Shown here: positions 1 to 9,054 of the stretch, in pieces
Layout: each line of letters starts with the position of its first letter
Numbering within the stretch: position 1 is the first letter of the stretch
Assembly (NCBI GenBank): GCA_963703355.1
Contig: OY969813.1
Location: 3,286,001 to 3,350,000, forward strand
DNA length: 64,000 bases
Reading direction: 5' to 3'
Origin: Puia sp963703355
GTDB taxonomy: Bacteria; Bacteroidota; Bacteroidia; Chitinophagales; Chitinophagaceae
The notes under the pieces: model-generated
The model's database searches: none
Seen by the model: only the letters and a program-made list of their open reading frames with translations
Told to the model about the DNA's origin: nothing
Made by a program: the position numbers and the translations under genes

Positions 1-2134
1 CCATAAATATTTGTTGCCTGTTTTTATTCAATCGTTTCAACTGACTGCTGATTATTTCGTTTCCAACAAGCCGCGCGCATTTTTCCTGCAGCGTAAATAA
101 AAGTTTGTCCTTAACCCTGGCATTCAAATATCTTAGAAAGCTGCTGTCCCGGATGGCCAGCTGATCGACAGACAAAGAATCTTTATCCGTAAATGTTTCG
201 GGCGTAAGATGGTTTATATACAGATAATACTTTTTCTTGGCTTCAAAAAAGTTAATACGTTCTTTCTCTTTTACTGTATATACATACGGGTGGAGCGAAA
301 TGGAAACGGCTGCGTTTTTTTCAAGGAAGTCTGCCGTCTCAGATAAAAATTTGTCCTGACTGGGCAGGAGAGAACTGCTCATGAGCGGCCATTTAATCTT
401 GGAGGATTTCTCGATCGCTTTTTCTGTATTTTTTACTTCAAAACGGTAAGGCGTTGTAACCGGTTTAACAAATATATTCTGAAGCAGATGCATAATGGCA
501 TCATGTAAATGAAACCGGGGATTTTTCAGACTGCCGGTTATGGGGATTTCATAATCAATTACGTCTCCACGCTCTCTGATGAAAGCGAAAATAAGGGGCA
601 GGGGCAGCCATTTTTTATCTTTGCCACGTACTCTTTTTGTTGCCCGCGGGTCTACAATAATCAGATGATTTTTACTGTCAATATTTCCACCCAGCACATT
701 CCAGGCTCCGTTCAGTTCAATCGTACCCCTGTCCAGCGGGAATGAAGTAAAAGTAACCGTGTAAGGGTTGAACAACGAGACCGGGATATTCTCCAGATGG
801 TAATTAAGGTTATAATAGGAACTGTCGTTCGGATCAATGCTTAGTTTGATTACCATATTGCCATAGGGTTTCAGGGCAGAATGCAAAAAAATATTTACCC
901 GTTCCTTGCTTTTATTGATTGAGTCTGCAACGATATTTAAACCGTGCAATCCTGTCGAGAATTCTTCGCTCAATGCAAAATCATTATAAGTCAGTTCTCC
1001 CCCGTTGATCGCCAGGTAGTTTAATTTATAATCACTGTTAAAGAATTCTTTGGAAAGACTTCTAATATAACGTCCGATAGCAATGATGATATTCAGTTTT
1101 TCGGGGTCTCCGCTTTCGCCACTACCACCGCCGCTGCCTTTTTTTGCGAACATCGCGTCCAGGTTATCGGTGTGATCATAGTGCTCATATTTCACGTAAG
1201 GATGAATAAGCGAAATCGAATCCAGGATATATTGGTTATTCTTCGGACTCAGCTCGGTAACTGCCAGATGCAGTTGCTCAAACGACATGTAATCATCATC
1301 CGGGTTCTTGCCCAGATGAAAATCACTCAATGCCACATGGCCGGAAGCGATGATATCTTCCGAATTGTGAAAGTTACCTTTTGCTGACAGATCAGCATCC
1401 AGCACGGCACGCATATTCCCATAATTCGCAAGGTCCCTTGCGTATTGCTCCATCGGCGTAAGGTCTAAGGAAACGATACGATCCGTGAGCCGGTAATCAC
1501 TTGTTTTAAAATTGATATCGAAGCGGCCCTGCATGCTGCCTTTTGTCGGGCCGGATGCGAACGAATAGGTAAATGCCATGGTATCCACATCCCATCGTTT
1601 TCCCGGTGTTTCGAAGTTGCCGTTTTTGATATAATAAACAAAAGGTATCTGCTTATCATAGTAATGAATTTCGCCGTTCGTTATTTTTAACTCCCCCAGG
1701 TTTACATGAAGTGGTACTTTGTTTTTATCAGATGGCTTGCTGGAATCTCCCGAACTGAATTTTTCAATGATACTATCAAAATTCATTGTTTTGTGATCGC
1801 GGATCACATGTACGACGAGATTATCCAGTGAAGCCCTGTTTAACTGTAGTGTATGCGAGAATAATTTGAGTATGCTCACGCGTGCTGTCAGGCCCGTGGC
1901 AGCAAGAAAAACGGTATCACTTTTATATTCGTAAATTTTTAAGTTATGCAGATGCAGGTAACCGGAAAAAGGATTCACCAGGGCCCAGTCGAGAGTTATC
2001 TGCCTGCCTGTATACTTTTCATCGTATTTCTGGATCAGATACTTGGTTATAGGCGAGATAAAAGCAATAATCAATGCAACGATGAGAAGGATCGTTATCG
2101 TAAAAATAATCAGGAACTTTTTTAGTTTCTTCAT
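1..2134 (-). CDS. DUF748/AsmA-like envelope protein, C-terminus cut by window edge
   Basis: My own translation of the minus strand from the ATG at 2134 stays open to base 1, giving 711 codons with no stop, so the protein continues beyond the window. Residues 1-25 are a basic start (MKKLKKF) followed by one hydrophobic segment, an uncleaved membrane anchor. The rest is a long repetitive beta-rich chain. Near the truncated end comes the stretch FEVKNTEKAIEK, then SSLLPSQDKFL and SISLHPYVYT, which match the pattern I know from DUF748 proteins: a large periplasmic domain related to AsmA, thought to act in envelope or lipid transport. A glycine/serine-rich insert lies around codon 330. No co-directed partner lies close upstream. 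The family call is from memory of the pattern; the role is inferred. Confidence 0.75.
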   Translation of the reverse strand, partial: MKKLKKFLIIFTITILLIVALIIAFISPITKYLIQKYDEKYTGRQITLDWALVNPFSGYLHLHNLKIYEYKSDTVFLAATGLTARVSILKLFSHTLQLNRASLDNLVVHVIRDHKTMNFDSIIEKFSSGDSSKPSDKNKVPLHVNLGELKITNGEIHYYDKQIPFVYYIKNGNFETPGKRWDVDTMAFTYSFASGPTKGSMQGRFDINFKTSDYRLTDRIVSLDLTPMEQYARDLANYGNMRAVLDADLSAKGNFHNSEDIIASGHVALSDFHLGKNPDDDYMSFEQLHLAVTELSPKNNQYILDSISLIHPYVKYEHYDHTDNLDAMFAKKGSGGGSGESGDPEKLNIIIAIGRYIRSLSKEFFNSDYKLNYLAINGGELTYNDFALSEEFSTGLHGLNIVADSINKSKERVNIFLHSALKPYGNMVIKLSIDPNDSSYYNLNYHLENIPVSLFNPYTVTFTSFPLDRGTIELNGAWNVLGGNIDSKNHLIIVDPRATKRVRGKDKKWLPLPLIFAFIRERGDVIDYEIPITGSLKNPRFHLHDAIMHLLQNIFVKPVTTPYRFEVKNTEKAIEKSSKIKWPLMSSSLLPSQDKFLSETADFLEKNAAVSISLHPYVYTVKEKERINFFEAKKKYYLYINHLTPETFTDKDSLSVDQLAIRDSSFLRYLNARVKDKLLFTLQEKCARLVGNEIISSQLKRLNKNRQQIFM

Positions 2135-2492
2135 AATAGTTAGTGTTCCTGAGTCTGCATTTTTAGGTGATAGGGCAAAATTCAGACCAGCAGTGTAGCG
2201 CTCGTAAGCAAGCTGATGTTGCTTATCTGACCGTTTCAGACTGAAATGTCAAATCTAAAGGGGAGATGTGGAACGGGTTAGTTTTGTGGGGTTTTTCCTT
2301 CACAGTATTTCCAGATATGAAAGTAGTTTGCCCTGTTTAATGGCGGATCAGCCCCCCATTGCCCTGTCATGTATTCATTATTCGCCTACTTCTGCCACAC
2401 TGAGTCTACATTTGAAATCGATATTACCTGATATGCGGGGCATCGGCTAACCCCTGATCAACGGGTGTTTTAATAATCAATACGGATTTTCC
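2135..2492. other. Intergenic stretch, nothing recognised
   Basis: This stretch lies between the start of the DUF748 gene and the small acidic/basic reading frame at 2493. A 60-codon plus-strand frame at 2268-2450 exists, but its Cys/Ser/His-rich composition does not look like protein. I see no tRNA, no strong hairpin with a T-run and no clear promoter motif. Confidence 0.5.
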
Positions 2493-2759
2493 TCATTGTT
2501 TATTTACCGAATCAGACACGACCACAGGTAATGAATTAGCCATGATAGCGGCGCGTTGTGAGTCAAGATCTCTCAATAATTTTTGCTTCTGGTCGATCTG
2601 GGCATTCAGCTCATTGATCCTTTTACCATTCTTTTTTTCATCTGCAATTGCGTCTTTCGAATCATTCGCTTTTTTGTCGGGCGTTTTTGCATCTGACAAC
2701 GCCTTTTTTGTGTCTGACGTATTGCCATTGGTGGCTACATCTGCCTGATCTGATGTACA
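2493..2759 (-). pseudogene. Possible 5'-truncated lipoprotein with short coiled coil
   Basis: The frame has 88 sense codons and starts with Cys (CTSDQADVATNG), the way a mature lipoprotein does: Cys, then a Ser/Thr/Asp/Asn-rich linker. It continues with a Lys/Asp-rich region and a heptad-like helix (INELNAQIDQKQKLLRDLDS). The codon just before the Cys is an in-frame TGA at 2762-2760, so no signal peptide can be attached in this frame. The stop of the SnoaL-like gene is at 2766-2764. Either the signal-peptide end was lost by deletion, or only a shorter product is made from the TTG at 2699 (68 aa), which would be cytoplasmic. No ATG opens the frame before an internal Met near the C-terminus. 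Confidence 0.4.
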
Positions 2760-2763
2760 TCAA

Positions 2764-3129
2764 CTAATAAAAAAACTGCTCGGATATTATTTTACCGTCT
2801 TTCAATTCAAACAGCCCGATCTCGTCCAGTGTCATACGCGGCCTGCCTTTGAACGTTACATCGCGAGTCAGCGTAACCGTAAAAAAATTACCAGCTACCA
2901 GGGGATCACTGCAATGCTGACTGTGAATGGCTTCAATCAATTCACGGTTGGCTTTTCCTTTGGCTTTAATGGCATCGAGCCCCTGCGTAGTAACGGGAAT
3001 ACCTCGGGATTGCACATGATCCGGTTCTTTGTTCACCAGATCTTTTGAACAAAGTTCATCCAGGATTTCGGGCCACTTGTTTTGCCGGGCCAGCTCGCAA
3101 TAGCGGTTCGCGGTTTCGCTTGTTGTCAT
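2764..3129 (-). CDS. SnoaL-like (NTF2-fold) protein
   Basis: The protein has 121 aa from the ATG at 3129 (MTTSETANRYCEL). An upstream in-frame TTG at 3174 would add 15 unconvincing residues. The pattern is typical of small SnoaL-like/NTF2-fold proteins: an N-terminal helix (NRYCELARQNKWPEILDELC), a middle part with G-L-D-A-I-K, and a last strand pair ending FELKDGKIISEQFFY. Family members are ligand-binding proteins or small isomerases/hydrolases; nothing here fixes a substrate. It follows the WYL regulator by 60 bp on the same strand, so the two are probably co-transcribed. Confidence 0.7.
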   Translation of the reverse strand: MTTSETANRYCELARQNKWPEILDELCSKDLVNKEPDHVQSRGIPVTTQGLDAIKAKGKANRELIEAIHSQHCSDPLVAGNFFTVTLTRDVTFKGRPRMTLDEIGLFELKDGKIISEQFFY

Positions 3130-3189
3130 AATTTGTTTTTTTAATATAGCAAATATGATAATGGCGGTTGACAACAGTATGTCAGGGGT

Positions 3190-3900
3190 CTAAAATATAT
3201 CTTCCGGCCAGCTCGCGAAATGTTTCTTCAGCTCCGCGTCCCGGCTCGTAAACGTCGATTGCTGAAATTCAATATTCGTCATCCGGTCTATCCGGAATGA
3301 ACGGAAACCATGACGCAGCCGGCACCAGGCCACGAGGATCCAGTTTTCGTTCAGATAGCAAAGCACATGGGGTTCGATGAATCGGGTATGGGCTTCAGCA
3401 TCGTTGGGTTTTTGGTAATCGATTTTAGTGAGTGTACGATTGGTAACAGCAAGCTGTATTGCCGAAAGGGAACTGCTGGTCTGAGGCTGTCCACTTTTAC
3501 GCAATATTAAAATCCGGTCGGATAGTAAATCTGATTTTTCCTTGATGGAGGTGCGGATCACGGATTTTATTTTTGTCAGTGCATCCTGATAGTTCTTGAT
3601 GAGTGAACTGTCCTTTGTTTTAGAAATCAAATGTCCAGCGGTTACCAGCGCATTGGCTTCTGCTTCTGTAAACATCAGCGGCGGCACTGTATATCCTTCC
3701 ATGATCGAATACCCTTTACCTTCGACGGTGATCACAGGCACTCCTGAACTCTCCAGTGTTTTGATATCGCGGTATACCGTGCGGATGCTCACATCAAATT
3801 TTTTCGCGATCTGTGCGGCCGTTACAATGCGCTTTGACTTTATCATCGTTGCGATATTCGTGATACGCGCGAGTCTGGATATTTCTTTTTCGTCCTGCAT
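3190..3900 (-). CDS. YafY-type HTH/WYL-domain transcriptional regulator
   Basis: The protein has 236 aa. Residues ~8-65 are an HTH_11-type winged helix (RLARITNIATMIKSKR, then AAQIAKKFDVSIRTVYRDI and GVPVITVEGKGYSI). Residues ~135-225 are a WYL domain with the typical HVLCYLNENWILVAWCRLR and FRSFRIDRM stretches. WYL regulators bind DNA through the N-terminal helix and sense a ligand, sometimes a nucleic acid or nucleotide, through the WYL part. The SnoaL-like gene directly downstream is the likely target or partner. A 144-bp gap separates this gene from the divergent chrA, so a shared control region is possible. Confidence 0.88.
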   Translation of the reverse strand: MQDEKEISRLARITNIATMIKSKRIVTAAQIAKKFDVSIRTVYRDIKTLESSGVPVITVEGKGYSIMEGYTVPPLMFTEAEANALVTAGHLISKTKDSSLIKNYQDALTKIKSVIRTSIKEKSDLLSDRILILRKSGQPQTSSSLSAIQLAVTNRTLTKIDYQKPNDAEAHTRFIEPHVLCYLNENWILVAWCRLRHGFRSFRIDRMTNIEFQQSTFTSRDAELKKHFASWPEDIF

Positions 3901-4044
3901 GAATTAAAATTACAGGTATGCAGTCAGATTCCGTACGACGATCAAATACGGGTGTAGCAAATGCTGATCTAACTGTTGTTGTCAGTAACTTGACGTGGAT
4001 ATATCAATAGGAAAATACCCGTCTGCCTGCTAATTTAAATCACA

Positions 4045-5166
4045 ATGAAAAACGATAAAACCAGCCTGAAAGAATTGGCGCGGTTATTTACTTGGCTGGG
4101 ACTAACCGCATTTGGCGGACCTGTTGCGCATATCGCGATGATGCAAAAAGAAGTGGTGGAGAAAAGAAAATGGTTGGATCACCAGCATTTCGTGGATCTG
4201 ATTGGCGCTACGAATTTAATCCCCGGTCCGAACAGTACGGAAATGGCTATTCATATAGGCCACGAAAGAGCTGGCTGGAAAGGATTGCTGGTAGCCGGGT
4301 GCTGCTTTATTTTGCCCGCTGTACTCATTACTGGAGTCATCGCCTGGTTATACCAGTTGTATGGACAATTGCCGAAGGTTAAGCCATTTATTTATGGCAT
4401 AAAGCCAGCCATTATTGCAATCATATTAGCGGCGGTATTTCCATTGGCCCGAAAGTCTTTGAAAAATATTGAGCTGGGCGTTATCGGTATCATTTGTCTG
4501 ATCGCTTCCATTGCAGGACTAAATGAAATAGCTGTGATGTTTGGTGCCGGCTTTCTCGTGTTGTTATTATTTATTATTCGAAAAAAGAATTCGCAAATAA
4601 AAAACTATTTACCTTGGATGTACCTCCATATTCCCCTTCTGTCGCAGGAAAACGCGAAAATATTCTGGATCTTCCTGAAGATCGGCGCAATTCTGTATGG
4701 AAGCGGATATGTATTGTTTGCCTTTTTGGACAATGATTTGGTGATGAAAGGCATGTTAACGCGGACCCAGTTGATCGACGCCATCGCCGTTGGACAATTT
4801 ACTCCGGGTCCGGTATTTTCTTCTGTTACTTTTATCGGCTGGCAAATGAACGGAGCAACAGGCGCTATACTGGCTACCATCGCAGTTTTTTTGCCTTCTT
4901 TCGTTTTTGTAGCGCTATTGAATCCACTGGTACCCATGATGCGAAACTCATGTTTATTCTCGGCCTTTCTGGATGGAGTTAATATTGCCAGCGTTGCAAT
5001 CATTCTGACTGTCTGCATTAGTTTTGCCCGGGAAACCATTTCGGATTGGCGCACTATTCTAATTGCCGTGGTCAGTTTGTTTATGACATTCGGTTTTCGA
5101 AAGATCAATACGGTATTTCTTGTTATAGGAAGCGCCGCGCTGGGTTATGCATTGCAACTTGTGTAA
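4045..5166 (+). CDS. chrA: Chromate transporter, long-chain (two-domain) ChrA
   Basis: The inner-membrane protein has 373 aa, the length of two-domain ChrA proteins. It holds two homologous halves of about six spans each. Signature stretches are FGGPVAHIAMM at ~23 and GATNLIPGPNSTEM at ~54 in the first half, and YGSGYVLFAFL and AVGQFTPGPVFSS in the second. ChrA proteins export chromate, giving chromate resistance; some members may serve sulfate-related or other functions. It stands alone on the plus strand with no chrB regulator, facing away from the WYL regulator. A long palindrome lies 146 bp after its stop. Confidence 0.92.
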   Translation: MKNDKTSLKELARLFTWLGLTAFGGPVAHIAMMQKEVVEKRKWLDHQHFVDLIGATNLIPGPNSTEMAIHIGHERAGWKGLLVAGCCFILPAVLITGVIAWLYQLYGQLPKVKPFIYGIKPAIIAIILAAVFPLARKSLKNIELGVIGIICLIASIAGLNEIAVMFGAGFLVLLLFIIRKKNSQIKNYLPWMYLHIPLLSQENAKIFWIFLKIGAILYGSGYVLFAFLDNDLVMKGMLTRTQLIDAIAVGQFTPGPVFSSVTFIGWQMNGATGAILATIAVFLPSFVFVALLNPLVPMMRNSCLFSAFLDGVNIASVAIILTVCISFARETISDWRTILIAVVSLFMTFGFRKINTVFLVIGSAALGYALQLV

Positions 5167-5311
5167 TAGTGATGGAAGCACGGCCATAGAAGAATGTTCT
5201 GAAACACAATTTTAATTTTTCGTAAACGTTTCCAAATTTCACAAACTATTTATTGGATCGCCATCAGAGTTCTGTCATTGCCGTGTCAAACGGTTATCTG
5301 TAAGCTATTAA

Positions 5312-5351
5312 GTCCGTACCAAGTCCGTTGATCAACAGACTTGGTACGGGC
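5312..5351. repeat. Strong inverted repeat (hairpin) without a T-run
   Basis: The arms at 5314-5325 (CCGTACCAAGTC) and 5338-5349 (GACTTGGTACGG) are perfect 12-bp complements. A G-T and a G-C pair outside extend the stem to 5312/5351. The loop is itself the palindrome GTTGATCAAC at 5327-5336. Neither strand has a T-run after the stem, so it is not a typical intrinsic terminator. It may be an RNA processing or stabilising hairpin, a dispersed palindromic repeat, or a protein-binding site. Confidence 0.75.
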
Positions 5352-5493
5352 CTGGTCCCTTACAGGTATTCATCTGATGCTGATTTGATACTTAATCCTG
5401 TTTATATGCATCGATAATTTTTTCTAACACTACAGAAGGCAATCAACCGGCGAATTCTTAATTATCTCTTAAAACCGTGCGGTCGCTATGAAA

Positions 5494-5501
5494 TATTTTT
5501 G
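5494..5501 (+). promoter_or_regulatory. Bacteroidota -7 element (TATTTTTG)
   Basis: The octamer fits the TAnnTTTG consensus and lies 28 bp before the ATG of the SIMPL gene. No TTG stands at the expected distance upstream, so only the -7 half is supported. Confidence 0.35.
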
Positions 5502-5528
5502 GATTTGCATCCCTTTTAAAAAATCAAC

Positions 5529-6233
5529 ATGTACAAAATCCTTCTAGCTATCATCTCTATGCTCATCCTGCTTTCATGTAATGAATCTCAGAAGAACTCA
5601 GCCACGATAAAAGTGTCTGGTGAAGGCAAAATCCGGATTAAGCCGGATTTGATTAATTTCACAATAAATATAAATTTTGTTCAACCCCGTATGGCTGATG
5701 CTGTGCGACTGTCGCAGGAAACAGCCGATTCTGTGGTTGGTATACTGAAACATTTTGCGCAGCAAAATGATATAAAAACGAGTAACATTTCAGCAAATAA
5801 AGAATATAACTATATCAACAACAGAAATGTCTTTGTCGGGTATAACGCAGAACAGAATATTGATTTTGTTTTGAGGGACATCAATCAGTTTACCGATCTG
5901 ACGGCTAAATTACTGGCGACCAAAATAAATGGCATTTCACAAGTAGAGTTTGGTCACTCGAAAGCAGATAGCCTGTTGCGGGAGGCTGATCTCTTAGCTT
6001 ATGATGACGCTCAAAAATCTGCTCATAAATTATGTGAAAGAGCCAATGTAAAGCTTGGAAGTCTGGTATATCTTACCAATACCGGTGAAGCGGAAACCAA
6101 TGAGCCAGTCTATTCCAACATGGGCAATATCAATACTTTTAATAAAAGTTACGGAGGTGCAGGGTTTAAAGTTTCTCCTGAGGTTCTTGTTTTTAGCCGA
6201 AAAGTTATTTCTGAATATAAGATTTCGGACTAG
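5529..6233 (+). CDS. SIMPL-domain (DUF541) lipoprotein
   Basis: The protein has 234 aa. Residues 1-17 are a lipoprotein signal (ISMLILLSC, Cys17), so the product is probably anchored in the envelope. The rest is a SIMPL domain: the opening strand ATIKVSGEGKIRIKPDLINFTI, the helix AVRLSQETADSVVGILK, then FVGYNAEQNIDFVLRDINQF, and the closing helix DDAQKSAHKLCERANVKLG followed by a final strand. SIMPL proteins (YggE, BP26/OMP28) form oligomeric rings and have been linked to stress resistance, but have no known enzyme activity. The gene appears to stand alone with its own promoter. Confidence 0.9.
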   Translation: MYKILLAIISMLILLSCNESQKNSATIKVSGEGKIRIKPDLINFTININFVQPRMADAVRLSQETADSVVGILKHFAQQNDIKTSNISANKEYNYINNRNVFVGYNAEQNIDFVLRDINQFTDLTAKLLATKINGISQVEFGHSKADSLLREADLLAYDDAQKSAHKLCERANVKLGSLVYLTNTGEAETNEPVYSNMGNINTFNKSYGGAGFKVSPEVLVFSRKVISEYKISD

Positions 6234-6360
6234 AAATAGTTACGAATTCTTATTTCAGCTAAGTATTTGAATTTAGTGCCGATTATGAAAAACAATGACC
6301 ATTTGAATCGCTGGATAGTATTTCTGTATCGGGAAGTGACTAAAAAAATATTCATTTTAT

Positions 6361-6792
6361 ATGAACATAAAAGATCAAATCAAAAACTATATTGCGGGTC
6401 AACCGGAACCAAAACGTAATGATATGGAGGCTTTGCACAAGTTCATACTTCAGGTATTGCCGGGAAGTAAATTGTGGTTCCTCGATGGTAAAAACAGCGA
6501 AGGCAAAGTGGTTAGCAATCCTAACATTGGATACGGATTGTATGCCATTAAATACGCCGATGGAACAACCAAACAGTTTTATCAAATTGGTTTGAGCGCA
6601 AACACAACGGGAATCTCCGTCTATGTTCTTGGTATAAAAGACAAGACTTACTTAGCACAGAATTTTGGAAAAAAACTAGGCAAAGCAAGTGTCACCGGGT
6701 ATTGCATTAAATTCAAAACGCTGAAAGATATACATCTCGATATTCTTGAAAAAGCCATACGATACGGAGTTGAGCAAAACAAACATTCATAG
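6361..6792 (+). CDS. DUF1801 (YdhG-like) protein
   Basis: The cytoplasmic protein has 143 aa. The stretches QPEPKRNDMEALHKFIL, LPGSKLWFLDGKNSEGK and YGLYAIKYADGT, and the closing CIKFKTLKDIHLDILEKAIRYG, match the pattern of DUF1801 proteins, small alpha-beta proteins of unknown biochemistry. The antiporter gene starts 12 bp after its stop, so both are probably translated from one mRNA. No promoter is clear upstream. Confidence 0.78.
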   Translation: MNIKDQIKNYIAGQPEPKRNDMEALHKFILQVLPGSKLWFLDGKNSEGKVVSNPNIGYGLYAIKYADGTTKQFYQIGLSANTTGISVYVLGIKDKTYLAQNFGKKLGKASVTGYCIKFKTLKDIHLDILEKAIRYGVEQNKHS

Positions 6793-6804
6793 TAACCCTA
6801 ACAG

Positions 6805-8391
6805 ATGCACGGCATTCTGCCATTCTTACTGGCGATGATAGCAGCCATCGTGCTGCTGGAAATGCTGGCGACCAAACTCCGGGTCGCCTATCCGATTGTA
6901 CTGGTAGTGGCGGGTTTACTGATCAGTTTTATTCCGGGTTTGCCCGCGATCAAAGTGAATCCTGAATTGATCTTTTTCATAGTTCTTCCCCCATTGCTGT
7001 ATGAAGCGGCCTGGAATATTTCTTTTAAAGAAATGAAAAAGTGGTACCGGATCATCGGCAGCTTCGCTTTTCTGGTCGTTTTATTTACAGCACTAACGGT
7101 AGCCGTGGTAGCCAATTTATATATTCCGGGTTTCTCCATTGCGCTGGGATTTCTATTAGGTGGTATTGTATCCCCTCCGGATGCCGTGAGCACTTCGGCG
7201 ATCACGAGATTTGTGAAGATTCCCAAATCGACCTCCACGATCCTCGAAGGAGAAAGTCTGCTGAACGACGCATCCTCCCTGATCATATTCCGTTTTGCTT
7301 TAGTCGCCATCGGTACCGGGCAATTTATCTGGCATGAGGCGGCCCTGAGTTTTGCGTGGATGATCCTTGGCGGCGCTGGTACCGGTCTGCTGCTGGGTTG
7401 GCTTTTTGTACAATTACACCGGATGCTTCCTACGGATGCTTCTTCCGACATCGCCTTTACCGTCATCGAACCTTATTTTATGTATTGGGTGGGCGAAGAA
7501 ATACACAGCTCGGGTGTACTGGCCGTAGTGGCTGGCGGACTGTACATGGCGAACCGTAATTTGATTTATCTGAACAGCGCCAGCCGCATCATGGGGTTTA
7601 ACGTGTGGGAGGCGTTTATTTTTATTTTAAATGGAATTGTATTTCTCATCATCGGGCTTGACCTTCCTGAAATCGTGGTAGGGTTCCGTTCGGAAGGAAT
7701 TCATTTAAGAACAGCCATCGGTTATGGTATGCTCGTGACGGGTGTATTAATCCTTGCGAGAATGATCAGCGCTTATACGGCGATGTTAGCAACTTTGATT
7801 TTCCGGCGGAATGTGTTCCCCAGCACCTCATCCAGGAAAAGACAATTACTACTTCCGTTGTTGTTGGGTTGGACGGGCATGCGGGGTGTAGTGTCGCTTG
7901 CTGCTGCACTGGCCATTCCTGTAACACTGGGCAACGGACAAAATTTCCCGCACCGGAATCTCATTTTGTTTATCACTTTTATCGTGATCCTGCTCACCTT
8001 ACTGGTGCAGGGCCTTACCTTACCCTTTCTTATCAACCGGTCAAAATTGTTTGAAATGGCTTCCTTCAATATGCAACCGGAGGATATCGCAGAGGAAAAA
8101 ATTAGAAAGGGATTGAAAGAACACACCCATCAGTTTCTCAGAGACAAATACGATGGTGAATGGAATGGGAATCTGCAGGTGCAAAAACTTTTGCAACATT
8201 GGGAGGAGAAACTAAAGCTGCCCGACGATGACTGGCGAAATGAAAAATACAAGAAAATGTATTTCGAAATGCTCAACAGTCAGCGCGCATTCCTCATGCA
8301 GGCAAACCAGGATCCTTCGCTAAATGAAGAAATCGTTCGTCACCAACTCTACCTGATCGATCTCGAAGAAGAGAGGATCAAGTTGTTGTGA
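6805..8391 (+). CDS. CPA1-family Na+/H+ antiporter
   Basis: The protein has 528 aa. Residues 1-410 hold about 12 membrane spans. The key motifs are FFIVLPPLLYEAAWN at ~57, GGIVSPPDAVSTSA at ~118 and LEGESLLNDASSLIIF at ~147. The Asn-Asp pair of the last motif is the ion-translocating site of the NhaP/NHE type. The C-terminal ~110 residues form a charged, helical cytoplasmic tail (EDIAEEKIRKGLKEH, EEIVRHQLYLIDLEEE). It exchanges cytoplasmic Na+ (or K+) for protons and so serves pH and salt balance. It is coupled to the DUF1801 gene upstream. Confidence 0.92.
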   Translation: MHGILPFLLAMIAAIVLLEMLATKLRVAYPIVLVVAGLLISFIPGLPAIKVNPELIFFIVLPPLLYEAAWNISFKEMKKWYRIIGSFAFLVVLFTALTVAVVANLYIPGFSIALGFLLGGIVSPPDAVSTSAITRFVKIPKSTSTILEGESLLNDASSLIIFRFALVAIGTGQFIWHEAALSFAWMILGGAGTGLLLGWLFVQLHRMLPTDASSDIAFTVIEPYFMYWVGEEIHSSGVLAVVAGGLYMANRNLIYLNSASRIMGFNVWEAFIFILNGIVFLIIGLDLPEIVVGFRSEGIHLRTAIGYGMLVTGVLILARMISAYTAMLATLIFRRNVFPSTSSRKRQLLLPLLLGWTGMRGVVSLAAALAIPVTLGNGQNFPHRNLILFITFIVILLTLLVQGLTLPFLINRSKLFEMASFNMQPEDIAEEKIRKGLKEHTHQFLRDKYDGEWNGNLQVQKLLQHWEEKLKLPDDDWRNEKYKKMYFEMLNSQRAFLMQANQDPSLNEEIVRHQLYLIDLEEERIKLL

Positions 8392-8444
8392 AATCTGAAT
8401 AGAGGCGTAAAAGCCGGTAGAAAAATCATCCCTTAAACAAATTC

Positions 8445-8963
8445 ATGGAAGCAATGCTTATTAAAAAACTAACACCAGGCGACGCAAACCAGTTGCAAAA
8501 AATTAGTAAGCAGACTTTCCGGGAGACTTTTTCATCTTTTAACACAGAGGAGAACATTGAAAAATACCTGTTGGAAGAGTTTTCTGTCGAAAAGCTGACT
8601 TCCGGGCTCAACGACAGAAACGCTGAATTTTATTTTGTACTCCTCGACAAAGAGGTTATTGGTTACTTAAAATTAAACTTTGGTCAATCGCAAACGGAAT
8701 TGAACAACGACAGGAGTGTTGAAATTGAACGTATTTATGTTTTACAGGAATTTCACGGAAAAAAAATCGGGCAACTACTTTACGAGAAGGCAATCCAAAT
8801 TGCAAGACATTATAATGCTGAATATGTTTGGCTGGGAGTGTGGGAAGAAAATGTAAGAGCAATTAATTTCTATAAAAAAAATGGTTTCGTTGCATTCGAC
8901 AAACACATTTTCACATTAGGTAATGATGAGCAGACAGACATCATGATGAAGCTGATATTGTAA
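8445..8963 (+). CDS. GNAT-family N-acetyltransferase
   Basis: The protein has 172 aa. It contains the acetyl-CoA-binding motif in VEIERIYVLQEFHGKKIGQLL (the Q/R-x-x-G-x-G/A equivalent) and the C-terminal part VWEENVRAINFYKKNGF, typical of GNAT enzymes close to PaiA-type polyamine acetyltransferases. The N-terminal TFRETFSSFN also fits that subgroup. The substrate is not shown by the sequence. An alternative ATG lies three codons in (8454). The next open frame begins 2 bp after the stop, but the cyclase start I prefer is at 9055. Confidence 0.87.
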   Translation: MEAMLIKKLTPGDANQLQKISKQTFRETFSSFNTEENIEKYLLEEFSVEKLTSGLNDRNAEFYFVLLDKEVIGYLKLNFGQSQTELNNDRSVEIERIYVLQEFHGKKIGQLLYEKAIQIARHYNAEYVWLGVWEENVRAINFYKKNGFVAFDKHIFTLGNDEQTDIMMKLIL

Positions 8964-9054
8964 AATGACCGAAGCGGCAGCCTTTATTAAGATGAAATAC
9001 AGGAACGCCCAGAGGAGCTTTACAAGTTGCCACGAATGCATTAATTTTAAGCAT

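Larger units (their letters stand above)
5167..5528. other. Intergenic stretch with a large palindrome and a promoter element
   Basis: No gene is seen here. It holds the hairpin at 5312-5351 and a TAnnTTTG-type element at 5494-5501 just before the SIMPL gene. Confidence 0.6.

Noticed and set aside
2268..2450. 60-codon plus-strand frame in the first intergenic gap
   Set aside because: Composition (Ser, His, Cys, Pro) and lack of any start signal point to chance.
2764..3174. Longer SnoaL-like protein from the TTG at 3174
   Set aside because: The added 15 residues overlap a likely promoter region; the ATG at 3129 fits the domain start.
4605..5108. 167-codon minus-strand frame opposite chrA
   Set aside because: It mirrors the hydrophobic chrA coding sequence; no domain seen.
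5312..5351. Hairpin after chrA as an intrinsic terminator
   Set aside because: No T-run on either strand; kept as an unexplained palindrome.
6888..7466. 192-codon minus-strand frame opposite the antiporter
   Set aside because: Antisense shadow of a membrane-protein gene, no recognisable motif.
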